NCBI GenBank assembly: GCA_009667805.1
Contig: RXON01001531.1
Location: forward strand, 1 to 64,000
Origin: Leptobrachium leishanense
Lineage: Eukaryota; Chordata; Amphibia; Anura; Megophryidae
Reading direction: 5' to 3'
DNA: 64,000 bases
Positions 56,001-64,000 of the stretch are shown piece by piece. Both the position numbers and the translations under genes were made by a program. Each line of letters begins with the position of its first letter. Within the stretch, counting starts at the first letter, position 1. The notes beneath the pieces are model-generated. The model did no database searches. It was not told the origin of the DNA and was given only the letters and a program-made list of their open reading frames with translations.

Positions 56001-56117
56001 ATAATATGTCTGGGACATATATTAAAATAATGCTTCAAAACGCGGTTAAACATGATGAGCGAAACCGGTAAAAATGACCTCAGCACACAGGTGTGAAATG
56101 CCTCAGCAGCGAAAGGG

Positions 56118-56665
56118 TGTAACGTTGGGGGCTTCCAGCCCTACCTGTGTGCTTGAGGACAGCAAGTCTGATGCTGCTCGCTGACCACTGCCCGGTTTAA
56201 ATGGAGACAGGCAGGGAGGTGATTGCATGAGGTGTGGCTTGAGTGGGGGGCATGGCCTGGTGAAGGTCTTTAAAAACCCTCAGTTAGTTTAAGAAGTTGC
56301 CAGATCGTGGTTATCCATCCTGAGCTCCTTGTACCTGACTGCTATATTGATTTAACCTGTTACTGACCTCTGCTTGTGTTCTGACCATTCTGCCTTCTGT
56401 TGCCCTAGACTATTTGCTTGTACTACGCTACTGCTCTGATACCGACCCGGCTATTCCATTTGACCATTCTGAACTCTGTATTCCTGATTCTGGCTCGGCT
56501 GACTCCTCTCCGTATTGTTAACCCTTTTCTGTCTAGCTAGTTTACCTGGCCAATTCTAAGGACCAGACAGATAGGGATCATTCACAGCTACACTGTTGGT
56601 AGCTTCTGGGTTTTGTGGAGTGTTGGGGGTTAAGTACTGCGTGGTGGGATCCGGGAACCGTGACA
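56118..56665 (+). repeat. 5' LTR
   Basis: Starts TGTAACG and ends GTGACA. A TTTAAAAACC stretch near 56268 may be the core promoter. The sequence immediately after it (TTACGATCTGGCC) is where a primer-binding site would lie; I could not match it to a tRNA end with certainty. Confidence 0.95.
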
Positions 56666-56681
56666 TTACGATCTGGCCAAT

Positions 56682-58385
56682 ATGGATCCCGCAGATTTAA
56701 CACAGCACTTGGCTACCTTTGTATCCAGACAGGATGAGCAGGATCATAGGATGGATCAGTTTGCCATTGCCTTACAAACTATCCTGAATCGTACTGCACA
56801 CCTGGAACCAGTTGGGGTTGCACCCCCGCCTGCTATACCTGTGCCCCCTGTCGTTCAGACATCCCAGGTACACATAATGAGGCAGCCAGTACATAGTGAG
56901 CGAGCAGTAATTCTAGAGGTGCTGGAGATCCTGAGAGGAGCTAACAAGCTCATTTCTCAGCACCTGGATATCCTGTATGCAAGTTTGCTGCAACCTCCTA
57001 GGGACGTCTTCCCGAAGGAGCCAGTTCCAGTTAAAGGTTCCAGAGGACCCCTGACCCTGGAGGAAAGGGTATGGAGGAAGACTCAGGGCTTATGCTTTTA
57101 TTGCGGTTCTTTCCTGCATAAAAGAATGGACTGTCAATTGCGCCCCCAGAAGTTACCCTCCATGTTCCAGCCTTACCAGGCCCCAGAGTCCACTGCCCTG
57201 CACGTCGCAGGATGTCCAAAATCCACTGCCCAACAGGGAGAAACCAGGTGTAATGCCCAGCAGTGGGAAGTCAAGAGTGCTGCCCTGCAGCATGAACAAT
57301 CTAAGATGGCTGCTCAGCCGCACAAAGAATCTGAGTCTGCTGTTTGTCAGCTTCAAGTCCTGTCCATGTCTACTGTGCCTAAGCTAGCAGTTCCAGTCAA
57401 GAGTGCTGCCCTGCAGCACGAACAAATCAAGTCCACTGCCTCGCAGTGCGAGATCTGGTCCACCGTTAACCAGTTTGAGAGCCAGTCCACTGCACAGCAG
57501 TTCAAGAGACAGTGCCAAGCCGGGGTGACCGTTCGACAGTGCCAAGCCAGGGTGACCGTTCCACAGTGCCAAGCCGGGGTCACCGCTCCACAGTGCCAAG
57601 CCGGGGTCACCGCTCCACAGTGCCAAGCCAAGGTGGTTGCAAAGTACTGTGAGATCAAGATTGTTGCAGAGCCGGTAGCTGCCAAGCCACGCTCACCCGA
57701 GCCGGTAGCTGCCCAGCCACGCTCACCCGAGCCGGTAGCTGCCCAGCCACGCTCACCCGAGCCGGTAGCTGCCAAGCCACGCTCACCTGAGCCGGTAGCT
57801 GCCAAGCCACGCTCACCCGAGCCGGTAGCTGCCAAGCCACGCTCACCCGAGCCGGCTGTTGCCAAGCCACGCTCACCCGAGCCGGCTGTTGCCAAGCCAC
57901 GCTCACCCGAGCCGGCTGTTGCCAAGCCACGCTCACCCGAGCCGGCTGTTGCCAAGCCACGCTCACCGAGCCGGCTGTTGCCAAGCCACGCTCACCCGAG
58001 CTGGCTGTTGCCAAGCCACGCTCACCCGAGCTGGCTGTTGCCAAGCCACGCTCACCCGAGCTGGCTGTTGCCAAGCCACGCTCACCCGAGCTGGCTGTTG
58101 CCAAGCCACGCTCACCCGAGCTGGCTGCTGCCGCCATGTCCGAGTCGCCGCAGAGCCGTGATGAGGTCGCTGACCCACAGATCTGTGCTGCCGCCGCCAG
58201 GACCGAGTCGCCGCAGAGCCGTGCTGAGGTCACTGACCCACAGAGCCGTGCTGTTGCTGCCATGTCCAAGTCACCACAGAGTCGTGCTAAAGGCGCTGCC
58301 CCTCCTGTCCTTGCCAAGGGTGCTACCCAACCGGTCCACACCAAGGGCGCTGCCCCACCGAGCCCAGCTGTCCCGGCGTCTTTGA
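56682..58385 (+). CDS. Gag-like protein with zinc knuckle and decapeptide repeats
   Basis: The start ATG lies 17 bp after the 5' LTR. An N-terminal MDPADLTQHL with a short helical region is followed by a CCHC zinc knuckle at residues 138-151 (C-X2-C-X4-H-X4-C). This comes much earlier than in full gag proteins, so most of the capsid region seems missing. Then come degenerate Gln/Cys-rich repeats (CQAGVTAPQ) and about ten perfect PEPVAAKPRS-type decapeptides. At about 57966 one base is missing from the repeat (CTCACCGAG instead of CTCACCCGAG), and the frame switches for the last 140 residues. The original frame continues open in 58136-58486. Retroviral-type role: RNA packaging. Function here is doubtful. 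Confidence 0.75.
   Translation: MDPADLTQHLATFVSRQDEQDHRMDQFAIALQTILNRTAHLEPVGVAPPPAIPVPPVVQTSQVHIMRQPVHSERAVILEVLEILRGANKLISQHLDILYASLLQPPRDVFPKEPVPVKGSRGPLTLEERVWRKTQGLCFYCGSFLHKRMDCQLRPQKLPSMFQPYQAPESTALHVAGCPKSTAQQGETRCNAQQWEVKSAALQHEQSKMAAQPHKESESAVCQLQVLSMSTVPKLAVPVKSAALQHEQIKSTASQCEIWSTVNQFESQSTAQQFKRQCQAGVTVRQCQARVTVPQCQAGVTAPQCQAGVTAPQCQAKVVAKYCEIKIVAEPVAAKPRSPEPVAAQPRSPEPVAAQPRSPEPVAAKPRSPEPVAAKPRSPEPVAAKPRSPEPAVAKPRSPEPAVAKPRSPEPAVAKPRSPEPAVAKPRSPSRLLPSHAHPSWLLPSHAHPSWLLPSHAHPSWLLPSHAHPSWLLPSHAHPSWLLPPCPSRRRAVMRSLTHRSVLPPPGPSRRRAVLRSLTHRAVLLLPCPSHHRVVLKALPLLSLPRVLPNRSTPRALPHRAQLSRRL
57660..58130 (+). repeat. 30-bp coding minisatellite, about 15 copies
   Basis: The unit is GAGCCGGTAGCTGCCAAGCC, then ACGCTCACCC, with GGCTGTTG variants later. 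It is a multiple of three, so it encodes a decapeptide. It also opens long minus-strand frames that are artefacts. Confidence 0.95.
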
Positions 58386-58398
58386 GCCCAGCTGTCCC

Positions 58399-58880
58399 GT
58401 GTCTTCGAGCCCAGTGGTTCCAGTCCAGTCGCCGCAGAGGCGTGCCAAGGTCCCTGACCCACAGATCCGTGCTGTTGCCGCCATGACTAAGTCGCAGCAG
58501 AGCCGTGCCGGGGTCACTGACCCGCAGATCCGTACCACTGGTGCCGTGTTCATGTTGCCGCAGTGCAGAGAGGACACTGTTGCTGTCCATTCCGCGTCCT
58601 GTACCAGGGGTAGGAGACGCAAAAGGACTGGTGCCAGTGCCTTCCAACCTGGACCCAGCTTTGGCTCCAAGAGGTCTGTACCTCAGGCCCGCAAGCCCGA
58701 GAGTCGAGTCCTGTCCCTGCTGGATGTTTCCGAGCCTCTAACGGTGCTATTATATGCCTTGAGGACCGAGAGGTTTATGAGAGGGCTCTACGTATCTACA
58801 AGACCCATTGACTTTTTCTTGTCATTTTTCTTGTTGTCCTCTTTTGAGCATCCGGCGTCTGCTCGTGGAGAGGGGGGTAC
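58399..58880 (+). pseudogene. 3' coding remnant before the 3' LTR
   Basis: An open frame with degenerate QSRA..VTDPQ repeats. It ends in a segment (ERFMRGLYVSTRPIDFFLSF, then HPASARGEGG) running straight into the 3' LTR. This is the position of the pol C-terminal end in gypsy elements, but no integrase domain is recognisable. Interpreted as the scar of a large internal loss. Confidence 0.5.
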
Positions 58881-59428
58881 TGTAACGTTGGGGGCTTCCA
58901 GCCCTACCTGTGTGCTTGAGGACAGCAAGTCTGATGCTGCTCGCTGACCACTGCCTGGTTTAAATGGAGACAGGCAGGGAGGTGATTGCATGAGGTGTGG
59001 CTTGAGCGGGGGGCATGGCCTGGTGAAGGTCTTTAAAAACCCCCAGTTAGTTTAAGAAGTTGCCAGATCGTGGTTATCCATCCTGAGCTCCTTGTACCTG
59101 ACTGCTATATTGATTTAACCTGTTACTGACCTCTGCTTGTGTTCTGACCATTCTGCCTTCTGTTGCCCTAGACTATTTGCTTGTACTACGCTACTGCTCT
59201 GATACCGACCCGGCTATTCCATTTGACCATTCTGAACTCTGTATTCCTGATTCTGGCTCGGCTGACTCCTCTCCATATTGTTAACCCTTTTCTGTCTAGC
59301 TAGTTTACCTGGCCAATTCTAAGGACCAGACAGATAGGGATCATTCACAGCTACACTGTTGGTAGCTTCTGGGTTTTGTGGAGTGTTGGGGGTTAAGTAC
59401 TGCGTGGTGGGATCCGGGAACCGTGACA
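58881..59428 (+). repeat. 3' LTR
   Basis: Same 548 bp as 56118-56665. The differences seen are near positions 75, 127, 155 and 397 of the LTR, all transitions. Confidence 0.95.
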
Positions 59429-59437
59429 AAGGGTTAA

Positions 59438-60150
59438 TTTAAGGCATTTTAACACTTTCATTACATAGAGCGCAAGATGAACTCTAATCTAATTTTGGAT
59501 TCTTAAAATATATGAGCGTATATATAAATATATTTTTTAAGAAGCACAAAATATCGACCATCTCTATTTTGTTTTTCTCGAGGTATATAAAAACCATGAC
59601 GCTGTGCTGGTAGTTTTTGGATGTTGCATCACTAATAACCTCATTATGTTCACTACAAATCCCAATAAGGAGGAGATCTGGCCATTTTTATTATTTATCT
59701 TTATCACAGTTACTGTAACTAACACAAAGCTCTTTTCTGCCTGTATGATAATAATGCAGACCCCACTTGAAATTGTATAACAAATAGGACACTATCTAGA
59801 GCTCAGAATCTTACATTTCAACAATATTTCTGTAAAGGATAAATGAATTACATGAAAAATTTAAAATGAGCAAATTAATATATTTATTTTAACTCAGAAT
59901 AACAATTTCTGCGCGAAAGTTCTATTTTACCCTATATTTAATTGTAAACTTTACATCCCATGTTTCAAATAAATCTTATGATAATATTTTTTTCCAACAA
60001 AAATCGCTTGGTGGTAAAGGGGTTAATAGCAGACAATTCACGGCAGACTCACCTGAAAGGGTTAACTGTATCTTCCAGAACTCTTCACTGCTAACACCAA
60101 TTCTTCATTGCATGAAAATTCCATTAAACAAAAAACTGGGGCTGAGAAAC
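59438..60150. other. AT-rich intergenic DNA
   Basis: No gene or repeat recognised. AAGGGGTTAATAG at about 60017 is reminiscent of a TTAA-type end. Confidence 0.35.
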
Positions 60151-61627
60151 CGCCCTAATGTGGGAATTGTTTATTACCCAGTAAAATAGGGCATAACCCA
60201 GAACCTATATGTCTAATTAACCTGCTCAAACTGAGCATTCTCAAGAGGGATACCAGGCAGACAACAATTAAAATCCAATCTTTATTATTTTGCCAGATAA
60301 CACAAATACAAATAATTAAAGAACAAAATTTACAAATCAAAATAAATACGTGATAATTTAAAGAATGTTCTCTATGAGTGTGTTTTACATTTAAACTATA
60401 GCAATAATTCTATTTATAGATCAAGTACGCAGGTACTAGATAAAGGCCACAGGATAATCGGCATAAAGACAATCTATTCCCAACATTTTTACTGACAATG
60501 GACAGATATAATGCTAAGCCATCCCATACAGAGATATCCCATCATCATGCACACAGCACACATTTATCAATGTGCGCTTAACACAATCATCTACATAACA
60601 CATCCAAACCAAATATATGAATATAAACTATAGGCAAGAATACAATTTGCCAGTGTGCAAAAAATACATAACATCAGTTAAATATAGCACTGTATAGGCA
60701 TAACCACACTCCCATCAGGGCCCGTGGGCATTGTGCACATAGCAAAATATTCATTGCATAGTGAATTTAACTAGCTATATAAAAGGCCGCTCCTAAGGTG
60801 CCCTAACTTAAGAGACTAGGGTAATCCTAGGGTTTACCAAGGATTTTACCCATAACATATATAAAGTAATGTAACAAAATAGTCCTTACATATTAGCATA
60901 GCAGTCTCTAACGTTTTTGGCCTTATCAATAGCTTATGATGTCAACGATCTCAACTAATCCAAAAATAATTTGCACAATTGTGCGCCTCCCTATTTTCTT
61001 CTCTTCCCGAGGTATATACATAAGGAATAGGATTGGACAAAAAATCCCCCCTCCTCAACCTATATCAAGCGGAGAGAAGAAAGTTTGCCTATCCTGACAC
61101 CGTAACACCTATTTTCTTTTTTCTCTTTCACGAAAAGACTTTTAGAAGGACTTATTTTCCTATCACCACTAGATGGCACCAGATCTCTAAGTGCCAGTGT
61201 CCGTTACGACTGAATTAATTATTTTGGCCACTAGATGGCATAGGTATCTCCAATCCACTCTGTTCATACATTGAAAGGAGATATCTTACACTGTATAAAA
61301 TGGTGTGTTTATACAGACGACATATTGATATTATATACAGTACATATGTATGTTTATATAAAGGATTCCCTCTGAACCTCTCTCTTTTTATAAGATATAC
61401 TAATATTGTGCCGCAAGGGAGTATTTTCTGTTCTTGTGTGCTGTAACACTAGGTATCTAAGAGATTGCAGATACCCCATACTCCCAACATTTGGCTGCAT
61501 CATAATTCCTGATAACATACATTTACAATACGCATCATACCTTACTGGCGCTATTTATAAGACACATACATCCCTTTGCTATAACTCAATTGTTGACATA
61601 ACACATTGATATTCAACTTAGTCATCC
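60151..61627. mobile_element. AT-rich LTR-like region
   Basis: Composition and phrases (TTTATTATTTTGCCAG, ATGGACAGATAT, CACTAGATGGCA) resemble the LTR-like insertion at 8301-10523. Clear TG...CA limits and a duplication were not found. There is no protein-like ORF. It may be a related long LTR, partly overwritten at 61628 by a retroposon tail. Confidence 0.35.
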
Positions 61628-61711
61628 CAGACCCAGGACATACTTGAAAACGAGAGAAATCTCAATGTATCCTTCCTGGGAAAATCCTTTATAAATAAAT
61701 AAATAAATCCT
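61628..61711 (+). mobile_element. Retroposon 3' end with (AAAT)n tail, copy 2
   Basis: CCAGGACATACTTGAAAACG through CAATGTATCCTTCCTGGGAA to a (TAAA)n tail; nearly identical to 48293-48389. Confidence 0.75.
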
Positions 61712-61909
61712 ACTGAACTTCAACTCCCATGAACGTGTATTTCCAAAATATCTGGGTTGACAAGATATTCCATCTGTAACTCTGACTCCAAGCATCAGAT
61801 TGTGAAACCTGTAAATAAACTTACTTGCCCTTAGTGAGGCATCAAAATGCAGCATCATCCTGTATATTGGTTTTTATTTCAAACAAAAAATAAAAAAATT
61901 TCATTTAAT

Positions 61910-62073
61910 GGGCTTGTTCAGAAAGCACCAGTGTTTTCCAATCTCTTCCAAACACTAGTGAAAGTCATCATTTTTGTTTTTGCAATTAATGGCCACTAGA
62001 CCTTCTCAAAAAATGAATCCGAACAGTTACAGAAGCTTTACAGTGAAAGCAATGGTGCTTTCTGAATATCCCT
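61910..62073. mobile_element. Short MITE related to the CAGGGTTATTC family
   Basis: Starts GGGCTTGTTCAGAAAGCACC and ends GGTGCTTTCTGAATATCCC, so it has inverted ends. A similar end (GGTGCTTTTCAAATAACCCT) is at 43140-43160. Confidence 0.7.
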
Positions 62074-62127
62074 ATTTGTTTATTAACTGGGCTGAATTCT
62101 GGTACAAATGATTCACAACATTAAATA

Positions 62128-63072
62128 CTATGCCATGTATGACCTGATTATTTTCACTTTAATTTTTTTCAAAGCAGTTATCACTTCTTTATTTCTAAGG
62201 GTGTAAATCACTGGATTTAACATTGGAGTGATAATGAAATAATAAATTGTTATTATTTTATCTGTATTTGGTGAAGAGAATGATCTAGGTTTCATATAGG
62301 CAGCTATAGCTGAGCCATAAAACAAAGTTACCACTATCAAGTGTGACCCACAGGTGGAGAAAGCTCTTCGCTGCCCTTCAGAAGATGATATTTTTAAAAT
62401 ATTTACAATTATTTCCACATATGACACACATATAAAAATGACAGGGATGATAAGTATTATTACTCCTACAATGAAAATCACAAATTCAATAAATGTTATA
62501 TTTTCACATCCCAGTGAAAGCAATTCTGGGACTTCACATATAAAATGGTTAATTTCATTGTGTCCGCAAAGGTTTACATGTAATGTCAGTGCAATATGAG
62601 ATATAGACAGTATAAAACCACACAACCAGGTGCCCACAGATATCTTAATGCATACAGACCTATTGATAATATTGATATAATGTAAAGGATAACATATAGC
62701 TATATATCTATCATTAGCCATAATAGCCAGCAAAATACACTCACATTCACCCAATGAAAGTGAAATATACATTTGTGCTGCACATTCTACATAAGAAATG
62801 ACTTTCTTTTCTGACAGAAGATCTTTCAACATTCTTGGAACAATTGTTGTTGATACACATATGTCCATAATAGAGAGGTTAGTAAGAAAAAAGTACATGG
62901 GGGTCTGAAGACTTTTCTCTGTTGTGGTCACAGTGATAATCAGGATATTTCCTATCAAAATTATAATCTAGAAAATTAAAAAGACGACAAAAAGTATGAC
63001 TTGTATTTTTGCATTTTTGGAGAGTCCAAGAAGAATAAATTCTGACACCACTGTGTTATTTTTCCAACACAT
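62128..63072 (-). pseudogene. Olfactory receptor pseudogene 3 (single nonsense codon)
   Basis: 945 bp in one frame from ATG (63070-63072) to a stop at 62128-62130, i.e. 314 residues apart from one internal TAG at 62968-62970 (codon 35, in TM1, where OR pseudogene 2 has Tyr). OR signatures are complete: GNILIITV, PMYFFL, AICYPLHY, FSTCGSHL, PMLNPVIYTLRN. The MAYDRY motif reads MANDRY, an unusual change. As the only break is a single base, a segregating allele or sequencing error is possible. It lies about 17 kb from its near-identical duplicate. Confidence 0.92.
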
Positions 63073-63318
63073 TCTACCAATAAAAAAAGAAATAGGTTTG
63101 TGCATATAACAGCATAAATATGTATGTTACCTATTGATGACATTAAATAAAGTGAAGAAATCTGCTAATACATATGCCTCATAGTATTAAACCGTTTCAC
63201 TGCCAGGATCGAGTATACTCAGTGTAAAAAAGCACCTGCTGGTGCCCTGATATGAAGTAAACTGTATTTGGTCTGATTTTGGAGCGATGGAACTTCATTT
63301 ATTGCAAAATAATTATTA

Positions 63319-63537
63319 TATATATATATATTTTTTTTAAAAGATTTTACCAGGAAGGATACATTGAGATTTCTCTCATTTCCGAGTATGTCCTGGGTGG
63401 TGAGTATTTACCGTTAGGTGTCTTGCCCAAGGACACTTACTGGAGAGGTGCTCTTGCCGGGATCGAACCTGTGTCTCCACAGTCTCTCTCCACGGTTATA
63501 GAGCAGTGATGTTACCTCTACTCCACCCTGCTGGTCT
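63319..63537 (-). mobile_element. SINE/LINE fragment inserted 5' of OR pseudogene 3
   Basis: It runs from a T-rich tail (TTTTTTTTAAAAGATTTTAC) through ACCAGGAAGGATACATTGAG to GGATCGAACCTGTGTCTCCA and CTCCACCCTGCTGGTC. It is the reverse complement of the 3' piece at 48293/61628, with 130 bp more. It is absent from the matching flank of OR pseudogene 2, so it inserted after the duplication. GATCGAACC looks like a pol III B box in plus orientation, but the tail orientation argues against using it. Confidence 0.7.
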
Positions 63538-63570
63538 TTTGCAAATGATCTCCAGAATGTGCCCTCCCAA

Positions 63571-64000
63571 AAGAAACAAATATTTGGGTTTGAAAACTAT
63601 AGTTCTTCTATTTTACTACATGGTAAAGAATTTCTTAGAAATGAGTAGTAAAAAATTATTTTAGCTTCCATCCATGTAGTCAATGTCATCAATTAAAGAA
63701 ATGTGTGCACTTCTATCTTGAATGACACATTTTCATTTTAAAGTTATACATTCTCAAATAAACGTAATGCAGTAGTTGTTCTGTTGTTTTGTTTACTTTT
63801 TTACCAAAAACATTAATTATTTACACTCGGTATTAACATATAAATTGGATATGTTGATTTAAAATGAAGACTAAAAGGCCATACCTTTTACACTGCAGAG
63901 GAAAGATTAAGCAGATTAGCTTTTGTTTAGCAAAAAAAATACTTTGTAGCTTGGAAAAATAAAACACATTTTGTGTTAATTTGTAGAACTTTTCTCTGAA
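63571..64000. other. AT-rich intergenic DNA
   Basis: No gene or repeat recognised up to the end of the window. Confidence 0.4.

Larger units (their letters stand above)
56118..59428 (+). mobile_element. Young non-autonomous LTR retrotransposon, AAGGG duplication
   Basis: Two 548-bp LTRs in direct orientation, TGTAACGTTGGGGG...CCGTGACA, flanked by AAGGG (56113-56117, 59429-59433). By eye the LTRs differ at four sites, all transitions, i.e. about 0.7%. The interior (2.2 kb) holds a gag-like frame and a purine-rich tract GAGAGGGGGGTAC just before the 3' LTR. No protease, reverse transcriptase, RNase H or integrase motif was seen. It is gypsy-type by LTR ends and zinc knuckle, and would depend on a full-length relative for movement. 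Confidence 0.93.
55413..59433. mobile_element. TTAA-type element interrupted by an LTR retrotransposon
   Basis: Left TTAA at 55409-55412 is followed by CCCCTAGGGAGCC. The right end GCAGCGAAAGGG is followed by TTAA at 59434-59437 once the LTR element (56118-59428) is removed. TTAA sites and CCCTTT-type ends suggest a piggyBac-like MITE of about 0.7 kb. It is a relative of 38346-39335. No transposase seen. Confidence 0.65.

Noticed and set aside
57353..58647. Minus-strand open frames of 200 and 330 codons
   Set aside because: Antisense of the 30-bp coding array; repeat artefacts without domains.
63440..63480. tRNA gene or pol III SINE promoter (GATCGAACC B-box-like)
   Set aside because: No cloverleaf or A box was found at the right spacing, and the T-rich tail puts the element in the other orientation.

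Overview
The window looks like a vertebrate, most probably a frog (anuran amphibian). The evidence is spliced host exons (the last two exons of a TRPM2 chanzyme gene, and a lone protein-kinase-C-type exon), three olfactory-receptor genes in the intron-less OR layout, and a very dense load of hAT, Tc1/mariner, Harbinger-like, TTAA-type, LTR and LINE elements of the kind typical of amphibian genomes. Species cannot be read from the sequence. No bacterial genes, operons, CRISPR arrays, rRNA or convincing tRNA genes were seen.

Layout. 1-3.2 kb: 3' end of TRPM2 on the + strand, with an intronic minisatellite and DNA-transposon fragments. 3.2-6.4 kb: intergenic DNA with a Harbinger-like MITE bounded by TTA. 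6.4-7.4 kb: OR pseudogene 1 (minus, one frameshift). 7.6-17.3 kb: a decayed hAT element (hAT1) that carries a Tc1 element (TA duplication), which itself carries a 2.2-kb LTR-like insertion (ATAT duplication). The hAT1 transposase is also split by a 624-bp solo LTR with a perfect ATGCC duplication. 18.5-26.6 kb: a TTAA-type element containing a foldback repeat, which was hit by a complete 6.3-kb hAT element (hAT2, duplication GGTTTGTT) with an uninterrupted 645-codon transposase. 27-36.4 kb: a field of MITEs, several with 3-bp duplications (TTA, TAA, ATA). 36.4-40.9 kb: mostly unassigned DNA with one orphan kinase exon and short hAT MITEs. 41-42.5 kb: a 54-bp satellite that switches orientation. 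43.6-45.6 kb: an LTR that removed the 3' end of OR pseudogene 2. 49.2-55.4 kb: a minus-strand LINE whose ORF2 ends in a C2H2 finger and is interrupted by a complete 3.7-kb hAT element (hAT3, duplication GTGTGGGT) with an uninterrupted 670-codon transposase. 55.4-59.4 kb: a TTAA-type element interrupted by a young LTR retrotransposon with two 548-bp LTRs, a gag-like ORF and no pol. 60-61.6 kb: AT-rich LTR-like DNA. 62-63.1 kb: OR pseudogene 3, a duplicate of OR pseudogene 2.

How it fits together. Host coding content is small: TRPM2's C-terminal ADP-ribose-binding (NUDT9-H) end, plus relics of an OR cluster. Nearly everything else is transposon archaeology, and the target-site duplications allow a relative order of insertion. 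The elements most likely to be recent or functional are hAT2, hAT3 and the 56.1-59.4 kb LTR element, whose two LTRs differ at only four positions by eye. All comparisons were made by eye; no alignment or database search was run.
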